This document shows, piece by piece, positions 18,666 through 28,287 of a stretch of 64,000 bases of DNA. The position numbers and the translations under genes were made by a program. The stretch comes from Nitrosomonas sp. Nm51 (GTDB taxonomy: Bacteria; Pseudomonadota; Gammaproteobacteria; Burkholderiales; Nitrosomonadaceae). The DNA lies in assembly GCF_900111165.1 (NCBI RefSeq), contig NZ_FOGH01000002.1, forward strand, positions 1 through 64,000. Reading direction: 5' to 3'. Below the pieces are notes generated by a model. That model was not told the origin of the DNA. It saw nothing but the letters and a program-made list of their open reading frames with translations, and made no database searches. Within the stretch, counting starts at the first letter, position 1. Each line of letters opens with the position of its first letter.

Positions 18666-18899
18666 ATTCCTGCCCGGAGTCAGCGTCAATCAGATAAGGC
18701 TAGCCCGGGCTAGTCTGCCGCATCGATGACGGTTTAGGAAGAGGAGTCCATCCCACCGGGTTAATCCTGTGAATAATAAACAGTGCAGGGTCTGCGCAAG
18801 CTGCGGTTATTTCACTGATGGTTCGCTTTTATTACATAATCGTTCAAGATTTAACGGGCCAGAGTCGTTGCATGGGTATGATTGACTTTACGGTAAATA
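18666..18899. other. Spacer with a perfect palindrome before the AAA ATPase gene
   Basis: The spacer contains the 14-bp perfect palindrome CTAGCCCGGGCTAG around 18702-18715. This is a possible operator or a residue of a mobile element; there is no evidence which. No gene seen. Confidence 0.4.
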
Positions 18900-20465
18900 A
18901 TGATGAACGAACCCGCCGAAATCAACGAATTTTCAGCCTTGCTGCGCGCCAGGGTGCCGTTGATCCTGATCGAGACACATGAAGAGCCGCGTATTCTGAA
19001 ACTGCTGACACAGGCATCCAGTCTGGAAAATCAATTGATGATGCGGTGGAGTATCGTAGACGGGCTCGGCCGCGTTGCTGGAACAGGCGGCGGTACCGGT
19101 CAGTTTGCCGCCAGTGCAAATGGCGATCACGGTAAGGCTATTTATCAGACAAATGAATTGATTGACTGTCTGAGGCATATCGATAAGTCGTCTCAGAATG
19201 GCGTTTATGTCCTGTGCGACGCACACCCCGGATTCAAGGATGCCGTAGCGGTACGTCTGATTCGCGAGATCGCCATGGACCATGCAAGCTGTGCGCGTAC
19301 ACTGGTGTTCGTCAGCCCGGTGCTGGAAGATGTGCCTTCGGAGCTGCTGCGGCTGGCCGGACATTTCAAGCCGAAATTGCCGACACGTGACGATATCCGG
19401 TCGGTCGTTGTCAGCGAAGCACAGTTGTATCACACCCAAAACGGCGATAAAGTGCGCGGTGACCGCCGCACGGTTGATTTGCTGATTATGCATTTGCTCG
19501 GGCTTGAATTTGAAGACGTGCGCCGTCTGGTGCGTCAGGCGCTGCGCGCGGATGGAGAAATTAATCAGGACGATATTCGGCGCATTCTTACGATCAAACA
19601 CAGGGCATTGGGAGGGGAAGGCGTACTGGGTTTCGAGGAGTCTTCATTCAAGTTTGACGCCATCGGCGGGCTGGTGCGCATGAAACACTGGGTGGCATTG
19701 CGTCAGAAACCGTTTCTGGATCCAAAGACCGCAGCGCTTGACCGGCCCAGGGGAATTTTACTGCTTGGCGTGATGGGTGGCGGCAAAAGTCTTGCCGCAC
19801 GTGCGGTTGCGGGCGAGTGGAACATACCGCTGATGCGTCTGGATTTCGGCGCGATGTATAACAAGTTTTACGGCGAGAGCGAACGCAATCTGCGCGCCGC
19901 GCTGGCTGCTGCAGAGGGCATGGCGCCGTGCGTGCTGTGGATCGACGAACTTGAAAAGGGGCTGGGTGGAAACGGAGGCGAGCAGGACGGCGGCGTGTCG
20001 CGCCGCATACTGGGTACATTCCTGACCTGGCTGTCCGAACGCAGTAATGCGGCAAAGCCGGTGTTCATCGTGGCAACAGCGAACGATATTTCGACACTGC
20101 CGCCTGAACTTATTCGCAAAGGGCGTTTTGATGAAATCTTTTTTGTCGATTTTCCAAACACCGCGGCACGCGAACAGATTTTTACCATTCATTTGAAAAA
20201 GCGGGGTTTTGATCCGGCAGCATTCGATCTGGCTGCACTGGCCGCAAATGCCAGCAGCTTTTCAGGCGCCGAAATCGAACAGGCGGTGATTGCCGCTATT
20301 TTTGAAGCGGCAGCGCGCGATGGAGAGCATGCGCTGACTTCAACCGATGTTTTGCATGAGCTTGAACGCACGCGCCCGTTGTCCGTGGTGATGGCCGAAC
20401 GGATCGGCAAACTGCGCGCATGGGCGCATGACAGGGCGGTATTGGCGGACGATCTGCACGATTGA
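18900..20465 (+). CDS. AAA+ ATPase, Ycf46-like
   Basis: A 521-residue AAA protein. The N-terminal half (1-245) is the Ycf46-type domain, starting with ALLRARVPLILIETHEEPR. The C-terminal AAA module has a Walker A of GVMGGGKS (290-297; usual pattern GxxGxGKS), Walker B VLWIDELEKG (345-354), a sensor-1 ATAND, an arginine region RKGRFDEIFFVDFP and a small helical lid ending in SFSGAEIEQAV. Ycf46 proteins occur in plastids, cyanobacteria and many bacteria; a link to carbon handling has been proposed but is not established here. The ATG has only a weak ribosome site; ATG 18903 is equally possible. No partner is next to it. Confidence 0.82.
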   Translation: MMNEPAEINEFSALLRARVPLILIETHEEPRILKLLTQASSLENQLMMRWSIVDGLGRVAGTGGGTGQFAASANGDHGKAIYQTNELIDCLRHIDKSSQNGVYVLCDAHPGFKDAVAVRLIREIAMDHASCARTLVFVSPVLEDVPSELLRLAGHFKPKLPTRDDIRSVVVSEAQLYHTQNGDKVRGDRRTVDLLIMHLLGLEFEDVRRLVRQALRADGEINQDDIRRILTIKHRALGGEGVLGFEESSFKFDAIGGLVRMKHWVALRQKPFLDPKTAALDRPRGILLLGVMGGGKSLAARAVAGEWNIPLMRLDFGAMYNKFYGESERNLRAALAAAEGMAPCVLWIDELEKGLGGNGGEQDGGVSRRILGTFLTWLSERSNAAKPVFIVATANDISTLPPELIRKGRFDEIFFVDFPNTAAREQIFTIHLKKRGFDPAAFDLAALAANASSFSGAEIEQAVIAAIFEAAARDGEHALTSTDVLHELERTRPLSVVMAERIGKLRAWAHDRAVLADDLHD

Positions 20466-20491
20466 TCTGAGATCGGTATAAATAAGAAAGG

Positions 20492-20541
20492 GGCGAACAA
20501 ATAAGCTGTAAACATCTGTTTACTTGTTCGCCAGTTTTTCT
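20492..20541 (+). terminator. Probable terminator hairpin after the AAA ATPase gene
   Basis: GGCGAACAAATAA (20492-20504) pairs with TTACTTGTTCGCC (20520-20532), a 13-bp stem with one mismatch, followed by AGTTTTTC. It lies 26 bases after the stop codon. The loop is about 15 nt, longer than usual. Confidence 0.6.
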
Positions 20542-20868
20542 GGTGACCAGCCGGCATGCATATGCCGGGTCATTAGCTCAGCTTTGCGGCATCTATCCAG
20601 AGCCGCTTCACCACTTAATGTTTAACCAGGTATGCCGATATTGAACTGCGGGACTCAAGAATTCCGGAGGTTGTATTTAAAATGTTTTCGCTTAAATGAT
20701 CTGTATCGAATTAGTTGAATATGTCAGTCAGGTGTCAATTCGGAACCGTTTCCATAAAAACAGTAAATGCTCAAAATGAATGCGGCCTGATTGCGGGTCG
20801 CCGGTAATACCTGATAGCAGCATCGAGGCAGACGATCCCCCAGTGAATAAATTTGCAGAAATTGAAAA
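20542..20868. other. Spacer before the hybrid histidine kinase gene
   Basis: About 330 bases with no supportable gene. An imperfect palindrome (CCGGCAT...ATGCCGG) lies near 20550-20567. The kinase promoter is expected here but is not identifiable by eye. Confidence 0.4.
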
Positions 20869-23628
20869 ATGAATCTATTGAACAAACATTCAGTTGCAGG
20901 CAAGTTGCTGCAGATTATTTTTATTAGTCTGCTGCTTCTGATACTGCTTGTTTTTATCCTGGTTGCGAACAACGAAATAAAAAGTTCGCTGCGTACCTCG
21001 GAGGACCAGCTTGCCGGCCTTGCAAGAGTAACGGCAAATAATTTGCAGGCATCGCTGGCTTTTAACGATCACGAGAGCGCTCAGGGTATTATTGAGTCCC
21101 TAAAGCAAATATCTTCTATTCTGAAAGCTACCGTTACTAATCAGGACGACCAGGTAATTGCGCAATTTGAAAACAACGAGGAAGACGGGCTTCCTGACTG
21201 GCTTCCTGTTCATGAGATAAATTTCGATCAGCCGGTAATCTTCGGGCAGGAACGCATAGGAAATCTGCAATTGCGATATGGGCTGGGAAGGATGTGGTCG
21301 CAATTAGGCGAGAACCTGGCTATATTTACTTCCATCGTGCTGGCGGTTTTCTTGCTGGCTGGCTTCATGGTGCGACGTATGACATCTAATGTCATACGGC
21401 CGATTACCAATTTGTCGGAGATAGCAAAAAAGGTTGCCGGTTCAAGGCAATACTCATTTCGCGTGATAAGGCAGACCAATACGGATGAAGTGAGCGTTTT
21501 GGTGGATACCTTCAACAAGATGCTTGATCAAATACAAAAAAGAGATAATGAGCTCGCACAGCATCAACTCCATCTCGAGCGTAAAATCGAAGAGCGCACC
21601 TTGGAATTACGTCTGGCGAAAGAAGCTGCGGAAGCGGCAAACAAAGCCAAATCTCAGTTTCTGGCTAATATGAGCCATGAGATCCGTACCCCGATGAATG
21701 GCGTGCTGGGTATGGCCGAATTACTATTGGAAACCCCGCTGAACGAAAAACAGCTTCGTTTTGTAAATACGCTGCATAATTCTGGCGAATCATTGCTTTC
21801 CATTATTAATGATATTCTCGATTTTTCCAAAATCGAGGCCGGGCGGTTCGAGCTGGAGGCTTTGGATTTCAATTTATACAAGTTGGCCGAAGAAGTGGTC
21901 GATCTTTTTTCTGAACGGGCTTACAGCAAGAAACTCGAACTGAACTACCGGATTGCGCCGGAAATTCCTGCGTGGGTCAGGGGCGACCCGACAAGAATAA
22001 AGCAAGTGCTGAGTAATCTTGTTGGGAACGCAATTAAATTTACAGAAGAAGGGGAAATCATAATTGATATCAGCCGGAAAGCAACTGCGGCCGATCCGGT
22101 GCAAACAAATAATGCCGGTTCTTTTTATATACGTTTTAATGTGCGCGATACCGGTATCGGTATCAGTGAAGATATCGTGCCATGCCTGTTTCAGGCTTTC
22201 TCGCAGGCCGATGATTCTACGACGCGTAAATACGGCGGAACGGGGTTGGGACTTGCGATCTCTAAACAACTGGTAGAGTTGATGGGGGGAGGTTGCATCC
22301 AGGTCAATAGCCGTGCCGGGGCAGGCAGCGAGTTTTCCTTTGCGCTGCCGTTTCAAGCTGCGCACAGTATGGAGTGCGCGGAGTCGGAGAAAGAAATTCC
22401 GGCATTACACGATATCCGGTTATTGATTGTCGAAGACAACGATACCAATCGGGACATTCTGCGAAATTACGCCCGGTCGTGGGGTATGCAAGTAGAAACG
22501 GCATCCAACGGAACCAATGCACTGGCGGCTTTAAGAAAAGCTGCGGCAATCCGGCAATCTTACGAATTAGTACTTATCGACATGAAAATGCCCGGCATGA
22601 GCGGACTTGAACTGGGGAAGCAGATCAAGGCTGATCCAGTATTGGCTCAGATACCGCTAATCATGCTCACTTCAACGGTTTTCAAAGGCGAGTCTGTATA
22701 TGCAAAAGAAATAGGATTCGTGACATATGTGACAAAACCTATCCGGAAGACCGAATTGTTTCAATGCTTCAAGCTTGCGCTGGGAGGCAGTGATAGCAAT
22801 GCTGCGCGGACTGAAAGTAAATCCGGTGCGCAGTCGAAGGCATTGTCAAAACTTGATTGCCGTGTATTACTGGTTGAAGATAACCCTGTCAATCAGGAAG
22901 TCGCGCTTTCAATGCTGAAAAGTTTTGGTTGCGAAGCTGATGTTGCCGGCAATGGCCTGGAAGCGCTTGAAACATTAAAACACAGAGAATATGACCTGGT
23001 GTTCATGGATTGTATGATGCCGGAAATGGATGGATACAGCGCCACCGGTGAAATCAGGCAGCGGCAGGCGGCAGGTCGGTTATCCGCATTTCCTGTCATT
23101 GCGTTAACCGCTAATGCTATCGAAGGTGACCGTGAGATGTGCCTGGCTGCCGGAATGGATGATTATTTAACCAAGCCTTTCAAGCCGGGGGATTTGCACA
23201 GCATACTTAAAAAATGGCTGCAACATCCTGACGCAGCCAATTCGGAAGCAGAAGATATACAGATACAGGTCGATGAATCCATTGTTTTTTCTAAAGCGCT
23301 GTTGTCTATTCAGCTACTTGAAGCGGATTATGGTAAAGAACTGCTCAGACAGGTGATTAAAACGTACCTCGCAAATGCCGGTAAATTAATGCAGGCACTT
23401 GAGAAAGCCTGGAACATGGGTGATCTGGAAGCAATTCAGATGACGTCTCATACACTTAAATCCAGTAGCGGACAGATCGGTGCCGATGATTTGGCAGAAC
23501 TTTTTCGCAACGTGGAGAACGAAGCGCGCAGCCAGCGTTATGATGCTTCAGGCAGGACGCTGGCAAGTATTCAGGACCAATTTACCCAAACGTGTTCATC
23601 ATTAACGGCTTATCTTGAGCAGCCTTAG
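20869..23628 (+). CDS. Hybrid sensor histidine kinase with two receivers and an HPt domain (BarA-type layout)
   Basis: 919 residues. TM1 is at about 13-34, a periplasmic sensor at 35-148, TM2 at about 150-170 and HAMP to about 225. A short coiled coil leads to HisKA with the phospho-acceptor H270 (SHEIRTP). HATPase has the N box near 388, DTGIGIS (427-433) and GGTGLGLA (456-463). Receiver 1 has acceptor D571, receiver 2 has acceptor D714, and the HPt domain has H861 ([10 protein letters not shown]). All phosphorelay residues are present, so the kinase looks functional and would pass phosphate to a separate response regulator. The TAG stop is the left edge of a MITE-like element; a broken receiver gene lies beyond it. 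Signal unknown. Confidence 0.9.
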   Translation: MNLLNKHSVAGKLLQIIFISLLLLILLVFILVANNEIKSSLRTSEDQLAGLARVTANNLQASLAFNDHESAQGIIESLKQISSILKATVTNQDDQVIAQFENNEEDGLPDWLPVHEINFDQPVIFGQERIGNLQLRYGLGRMWSQLGENLAIFTSIVLAVFLLAGFMVRRMTSNVIRPITNLSEIAKKVAGSRQYSFRVIRQTNTDEVSVLVDTFNKMLDQIQKRDNELAQHQLHLERKIEERTLELRLAKEAAEAANKAKSQFLANMSHEIRTPMNGVLGMAELLLETPLNEKQLRFVNTLHNSGESLLSIINDILDFSKIEAGRFELEALDFNLYKLAEEVVDLFSERAYSKKLELNYRIAPEIPAWVRGDPTRIKQVLSNLVGNAIKFTEEGEIIIDISRKATAADPVQTNNAGSFYIRFNVRDTGIGISEDIVPCLFQAFSQADDSTTRKYGGTGLGLAISKQLVELMGGGCIQVNSRAGAGSEFSFALPFQAAHSMECAESEKEIPALHDIRLLIVEDNDTNRDILRNYARSWGMQVETASNGTNALAALRKAAAIRQSYELVLIDMKMPGMSGLELGKQIKADPVLAQIPLIMLTSTVFKGESVYAKEIGFVTYVTKPIRKTELFQCFKLALGGSDSNAARTESKSGAQSKALSKLDCRVLLVEDNPVNQEVALSMLKSFGCEADVAGNGLEALETLKHREYDLVFMDCMMPEMDGYSATGEIRQRQAAGRLSAFPVIALTANAIEGDREMCLAAGMDDYLTKPFKPGDLHSILKKWLQHPDAANSEAEDIQIQVDESIVFSKALLSIQLLEADYGKELLRQVIKTYLANAGKLMQALEKAWNMGDLEAIQMTSHTLKSSSGQIGADDLAELFRNVENEARSQRYDASGRTLASIQDQFTQTCSSLTAYLEQP

Positions 23629-23892
23629 TACTCTTTCAACTTGATATTGCCATGTACAGCGTTACCGTGGTGTTATGCAACAAGGCGAAGCACACAGGGA
23701 AGAGCTATTCCCTTTTCAAGTACTGCAACGCGGTTGCAGGACACCACGGTAACGCCCTGTGGGTGAGCTTGTCAGCATCCATGGACTGCGTTGTGTCTTT
23801 TGGCAATAGAACGGCTATTTCCTGCAAGACACGCTTTGCCATGAACGCTGACAAGTTCACTGAACACGGCAATATCAAGTTGAAAGAGTACT
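23625..23892 (+). mobile_element. MITE-like element, copy A
   Basis: About 268 bp with imperfect terminal inverted repeats of about 36 bp: the left end runs from AGTACTCTTTCAACTTGATA at 23627, and the right end is its reverse complement to 23892 with about three mismatches. Inside are a second inverted pair (TACCGTGGTGTTATGCAAC against its near complement ending in CACGGTAACG) and a conserved block starting CCCTGTGGGTGAGCTTGTCA. The same order occurs at 35643 and 42377, always in this orientation. No transposase is encoded. The left end contains the kinase stop codon. Confidence 0.8.
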
Positions 23893-23920
23893 GGTCCTTT
23901 TCCAAAGGCGCATTAATCTG

Positions 23921-24096
23921 AAAGCATCATCATCCGTCATCGTAATCGATGACGATCCGCTGACCCGGCTAATCGCGGCAGTAAACTGCAGACAATCGGT
24001 CTGAATATTCTAAAAGCGGCAAGCGGTGAAGAAGGGTTGCGACTGTTTGATGAGAACAGAGCCGGCGCTGTATTGCCTGCCGCGGTTGAATCCTGA
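23921..24096 (+). pseudogene. Response-regulator receiver remnant, frameshifted and truncated
   Basis: In one frame the start reads SSVIVIDDDPLTRLI, a classic receiver N-terminus with its acidic pocket. One frame over it continues KLQTIGLNILKAASGEEGLR and LFDENRAGAVLP before a stop at 24094-24096. About 55 of roughly 120 receiver residues remain, with a frameshift near 23975-23985; the phospho-acceptor Asp region is lost and there is no start codon. It lies directly downstream of the hybrid kinase and the MITE. It may be the kinase's former partner, or simply a decayed orphan. Confidence 0.7.
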
Positions 24097-24541
24097 ACGG
24101 TTCTTCGCCGCTCACGGCCAGCTCCCGCCAGCCGTTCATTTATCCCGATGCAGTTGTACCCGTGTTTTTTCCGTTCACCCGGTGCACAGTACGTACGGCA
24201 TGATACCGTACAACATCGGGGTTGCCGGCATGATTGCTATGCTAAACATATTGTACTTGTACTAGAACGGCGTCTGACTGCAACCGCGTCAACCGGGTTG
24301 AAATGATTCACGCGAATCACCGGAGATTAAAATACGAAACCCCGCGAAATGTAACAATCCCGGCGGAGGCAACCAGAAAGGCCGGAGGTGGACTGGAGCA
24401 GGCCGGGTTGACGAAGTGTAACCCAACGTTAAAACGCAATCACGATATAACAATAGCCGGGATTTGAGTGAAACAATGGAATTGTGTGTACGAAATTCCG
24501 GGGAATGTGGAAATTACTCGGAATGCAAGAATGGCGGAAAA
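24097..24541. other. Unassigned, repeat-rich intergenic region
   Basis: No reading frame is convincing. The sequence is rich in short G+C helices (for example CCCGGCGGAGG and GGCCGGAGG, ACGTACGGCATG, and two related phrases CGAAATGTAAC and CGAAGTGTAAC near 24350 and 24415). It looks like decayed mobile or structured RNA-coding DNA, but I cannot assign it to a class. Confidence 0.4.
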
Positions 24542-24578
24542 GCGTAGGCCCGATTACGGAAGCTAATCGGGCCTACGC
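24542..24578. repeat. Perfect 15-bp hairpin (REP-like)
   Basis: GCGTAGGCCCGATTA and its exact reverse complement are separated by seven bases. It sits 65 bases beyond the pilin stop, downstream of the pilin terminator. It could be a REP-like element or a back-up bidirectional terminator. Confidence 0.6.
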
Positions 24579-24601
24579 AAGCTGTTGCATTTTAATACCA
24601 T

Positions 24602-24626
24602 AAAAAAACACCCCGAAAGGAGTGTT
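24602..24626 (-). terminator. Rho-independent terminator of the pilin gene
   Basis: On the minus strand AACACTCC, a TTTC loop and GGGGTGTT form an 8-bp stem with one wobble, followed by six or more T residues. It lies 17 bases after the pilin stop. Confidence 0.88.
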
Positions 24627-24642
24627 TTGTAGAATTTTGTTT

Positions 24643-25140
24643 TTAGCAGATTGGGCCGGCTGCGCGCGTACGGCAACCCGCATTTGCGTTGTCAACAACC
24701 CAGGTAATCCTCCCATTAGCTGCAAGTGTTCCAATATATTGCATGGTATCAGCGGCTGTAATACCATTAACTACATTGGGTGTTGCGGTGAGTGTTGCTT
24801 GTTGAGCGGCAAGTGCAACGGTTACTTGAGTTGGGTTAAATGGACTTGTTGCGACATTAACACCGACTTGAGGAAAGCCTGCGTCAATAGCTTGTTGACT
24901 TGGTACGCCCGCAGCAACGCTTACATTACCATCAAAAGCACCGGCAGCATTACAAGTACCATCTTGCGCACATACTTCTACGGCTACTTTGTAAGGGGTG
25001 AGTCCGTTGATCACTTCAGTAAAGCGCGCTTTCAACGTGTAGTTCTGATAAGCAGGCACCGCAATTGCTGCCAGAATACCGATAATTGCCACGACGATCA
25101 TCAATTCAATCAATGTAAAACCTTTTTGTGCTGTATGCAT
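24643..25140 (-). CDS. pilA: Type IV pilin, PilA-like major pilin
   Basis: The start at 25140 was chosen because it gives the standard short leader: MHTAQKG, then cleavage before FTLIE with Glu5 of the mature chain. TAGGAGA is placed upstream; the longer frame adds 13 unlikely residues. The 165-residue product has the hydrophobic N-terminal helix ([20 protein letters not shown]) used for assembly. A variable middle has a close Cys pair (CAQDGTC), and the C-terminal disulfide loop is [11 protein letters not shown]. It is processed by PilD and assembled into type IV pili for adhesion, twitching or DNA uptake. It has its own terminator, and the assembly genes are elsewhere. The symbol is a family guess. 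Confidence 0.88.
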   Translation of the reverse strand: MHTAQKGFTLIELMIVVAIIGILAAIAVPAYQNYTLKARFTEVINGLTPYKVAVEVCAQDGTCNAAGAFDGNVSVAAGVPSQQAIDAGFPQVGVNVATSPFNPTQVTVALAAQQATLTATPNVVNGITAADTMQYIGTLAANGRITWVVDNANAGCRTRAAGPIC

Positions 25141-25282
25141 GTTTAAGTCTCCTAAAAGTTGGTTTTTTTCATTCCACACGGTGTGTGTGCTTTATTTAAA
25201 GCAGGAACCGTGCCAGTTTTTTGTCACCGCGGTTTTTTAACCTGGAATCTTCAGTTGTTGTAGCGATCAACTGATCTTAGGT

Positions 25283-28087
25283 TTAATTGCCGAAGACTTC
25301 GTTCCACAGTGCGGTGACGGCCAGACGGTCGTCGTTCAGCTGCGCGGTTTCGATGCGGTTGAGCGCCTGCGGCGCGTCGCCGGCCGCGGATGCGCCGGTC
25401 AGGCTGCCGTCGCTGTTGAGCCGCTGGCGGTGCTGGATGCGGCGGAATTCGCGGTAGGCGGCGCGGGATTTTTCCGCGTTTCCGGCCGAGATCAGGCCCA
25501 GTTTTGCAGCCAGTTTCAATAACGCGATGTTGCCGATGTTGCCGGTCAGTTCGGGGTATTGGTGGGCGTAATTCAGAACGAGAAACTGCACGATAAATTC
25601 CACGTCGATAATGCCACCGCGGTCGTGCTTGATATCGAACAGGTCGGTCTGGTTCGGGTGCGCGTCGCGCATTTTTTCGCGCATGGACAGGATTTCCTGT
25701 TTCAGCTGCTGACTGCCGCGGCGCTGGCAAAGTATTTCTTTGCGTGTGGATTCAAAGGCCTGTGCGACATTTTTTTCGCCGGCGACGCAACGTGCGCGGG
25801 TCAGCGCCTGATGCTCCCAGACCCATGCCTGGGTGTGCTGGTACTGCGAGAAGGCTTCGATGGAATGCACCCATAAGCCGCTGTTGCCGTTGGGCCTGAG
25901 CCGCAAATCGGTGGCATACAGCAGTCCGGCCGATGTCTGGCTGTTGAGCCAGGTATTGATGCTGTGCGCCAGTTTTGTATACGTTTCCGCGGCATCGGGG
26001 TGGTCGTCCTCATATAAAAAAACGATATCGAGGTCGGAGGCATAGCCGAGCTCCTTGCCGCCCAGCTTGCCGTAGCCGATGACGGCGAAGCGCGGCGTGT
26101 CCCGGTGCCGCTTTCTGAGGCCGTCCCAGGCCAGGGTCAGCACGGCTTCCAGAACCAGATCCGCCAGCGCTGTCAGATGATCGCTGAGTGTTTCCAGTTT
26201 GAGCGCGCCTTCCAGGTCGGTAACCAGCAGCCGGAACACCTGCGCATGCTGAAAGTGACGTAAATGGTCCATTTGCCAACCAATTACGTCACTTTTGGGT
26301 TTATTGATATGATTGAGCTGGCCGGCCAGTTCGTTTTTCAGCTTTTCCCAGTCCGGCAACGGATTGGGCTCCCGGTGCCGCAGCAGTTCATCGAGCAGAA
26401 TCGGATGCCTGCTCAAATAATCGCTGGCCCATTGACTGATGCTGACAAGCTTGGCCAGGCGCGGCAATGTGTCCGGGTGTTCCAGCAGCAGTGTCAGGTA
26501 GGACGCCGGCGATGATTTTTGCGAACTGATGGCTTCCAGCAGTTTGAGCATGCGCTCGAGCGTGGTCTCCACGGGCGCGAGCCGCGCTATCGTCTCGATC
26601 AGGGCCGGCATCAGCATGCGGATTTTTTGCTGGCTGGTCTCGGGCAGTTGCTGGTAGAAGTGGCTTTGATGGAATTGCTGGACGCGTTCGGAGATTTTTG
26701 TGGGCTCGTCAAACCCCAGCGTGCTCAGTTGCGATGTGGCAGCCTCTTTTTGCGCCGCATTTTCCGGTTGGGGGTGCCACAGCTGCGACAAAATATCATG
26801 CGCAGGCGATTTTTTCGGCGCCGAAAAAATCAGTTCGAAATGACGGGAAACATGCATGCGGTGCACATCCAGTTGCTGCAGGAAATCTTCGTAATGCGCA
26901 AACCCCATTGCCGTTGCGATCAGCTGCCGGTCTTCCGGGTTTTGCGGCAGCGTCTGCGTTTGCTGGTCGTCAAGAAATTGCAGACGGTGCTCCAGTTTGC
27001 GCAGAAACCGGTAAGCATCAATCAGTTCCGTTACGGTCTGGACGGGCAGTTGCTGTTTTCGCTGCAGCTGCTGCAAAACGTCCAGTGTCGGACGGATGCA
27101 CAGGCCGACGTCATGGCCGCCGCGTATCAGTTGAAAAACCTGCGTGATGAACTCAATTTCGCGAATGCCGCCCGGGCCCAGCTTGATGTTGTCGTGCATT
27201 TCACGCCGCTCCACTTCTTTGCGAAGTTGCCGGTGCAGGCTGCGCATCGATGCGTAAGCGCCGAAGTCAAGGTATTTGCGGAATACAAATGGTTTGACAA
27301 TCTGCTCCATGAGCTTCGATTCATCGTCAGCGGCTGTATTTTCGGAAATGACGCGGCCTTTGATCCAGGCATGGCGTTCCCATTCGCGCCCCTGTGTCTG
27401 AAGATACTCGTTCAGCATGTCGAAACTGATGGCCAGCGGGCTGCATTCGCCATGCGGCCGCAGGCGCATATCGACTCTGAATACATAGCCGTCAACGGTA
27501 TAATCGTTCAGGCTGGCGATTAGCTTGCGGCCAAGGCGCGCAAAAAATTCATGATTGGAAATGGATTTTTTGCCGTCGGTTTCCCCATCTTCCGGGTATA
27601 CAAAGATCAGATCGACATCGGATGAAACATTAAGCTCACGGCCGCCGAGTTTGCCCATGGCGACAACCAGTAGTTGTTGCGACCGGCTGCTGTTTTTTCT
27701 TTTTGGCGTGCCGAAACGTTCGGGAACGGAAAGCCATTGTTCGTGATGTTGAAGCGCATAATTGATACTGAGTTCCGCCAGATCGGTCATGGTTGACATG
27801 ACTTCGGGCAGATCGGCGCAGCCGCTGATATCACGGATGGCCAGGCGCGCTATGACCAGCCTGCGCAGTTTGCGCAAAATGCCGTTTAACCCGGCTTCGT
27901 CCTGAACTGCAATTCCGGTGTCGCGCTGCAAGAAATCCAGCATTTCGGTTCTTTGGAAAGGGCGGGACGCACCGGCGAGCAAAATATCTTTTTGCGACGG
28001 ATCGCTGTTGATAATACGTTGCACATAGCGGCTAAACGAAACCGCTTGTTCAAAACGAATGGAAAATGTCGGGTCGCTTGCATTCAT
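25283..28087 (-). CDS. glnE: Bifunctional glutamine synthetase adenylyltransferase/adenylyl-removing enzyme GlnE
   Basis: GlnE adenylylates glutamine synthetase (inactive form) and removes the AMP in response to PII and glutamine. The start at ATG 28087 gives 934 residues, close to the E. coli enzyme (946); the open frame runs 81 codons further upstream but that part is not GlnE-like. Two nucleotidyltransferase domains are evident: the N-terminal deadenylylase with GGRELNVSSDVDLIFVY and the C-terminal adenylylase with GGKELGYASDLDIVFLYEDD. The regulatory middle has PGGIREIEFITQ, and a parallel RGGIIDVEFIVQF follows near the C-terminus. It is divergent from nit. Confidence 0.95.
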   Translation of the reverse strand: MNASDPTFSIRFEQAVSFSRYVQRIINSDPSQKDILLAGASRPFQRTEMLDFLQRDTGIAVQDEAGLNGILRKLRRLVIARLAIRDISGCADLPEVMSTMTDLAELSINYALQHHEQWLSVPERFGTPKRKNSSRSQQLLVVAMGKLGGRELNVSSDVDLIFVYPEDGETDGKKSISNHEFFARLGRKLIASLNDYTVDGYVFRVDMRLRPHGECSPLAISFDMLNEYLQTQGREWERHAWIKGRVISENTAADDESKLMEQIVKPFVFRKYLDFGAYASMRSLHRQLRKEVERREMHDNIKLGPGGIREIEFITQVFQLIRGGHDVGLCIRPTLDVLQQLQRKQQLPVQTVTELIDAYRFLRKLEHRLQFLDDQQTQTLPQNPEDRQLIATAMGFAHYEDFLQQLDVHRMHVSRHFELIFSAPKKSPAHDILSQLWHPQPENAAQKEAATSQLSTLGFDEPTKISERVQQFHQSHFYQQLPETSQQKIRMLMPALIETIARLAPVETTLERMLKLLEAISSQKSSPASYLTLLLEHPDTLPRLAKLVSISQWASDYLSRHPILLDELLRHREPNPLPDWEKLKNELAGQLNHINKPKSDVIGWQMDHLRHFQHAQVFRLLVTDLEGALKLETLSDHLTALADLVLEAVLTLAWDGLRKRHRDTPRFAVIGYGKLGGKELGYASDLDIVFLYEDDHPDAAETYTKLAHSINTWLNSQTSAGLLYATDLRLRPNGNSGLWVHSIEAFSQYQHTQAWVWEHQALTRARCVAGEKNVAQAFESTRKEILCQRRGSQQLKQEILSMREKMRDAHPNQTDLFDIKHDRGGIIDVEFIVQFLVLNYAHQYPELTGNIGNIALLKLAAKLGLISAGNAEKSRAAYREFRRIQHRQRLNSDGSLTGASAAGDAPQALNRIETAQLNDDRLAVTALWNEVFGN

Positions 28088-28287
28088 GGCGCTATTGTAA
28101 CGCTTCAGGATGATTTCCGGTAAAACAGCGGCATTGGCTTGCGTGCCTGCATCGCATGACGATAAGGTAATTGAAAATAGAATCACGCCGGAGTAAGTGT
28201 TAGAATCAGCGTTTGGCGTGGAAAAACGCCCGAAAAGACGATACCGGAATTGCGTATAAAAAAGATAACGATAGAAATTGTTTGACC

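Noticed and set aside
23705..23905. Minus-strand frame inside MITE copy A, similar to one in copy C (both contain KLTHRALPWC)
   Set aside because: The likeness follows from the repeat itself. Amino acid changes between copies are not conservative and there is no ribosome site.
26519..27523. 334-codon plus-strand frame
   Set aside because: It is antisense to glnE, whose protein is clearly recognisable; a shadow of G+C-rich codon usage.
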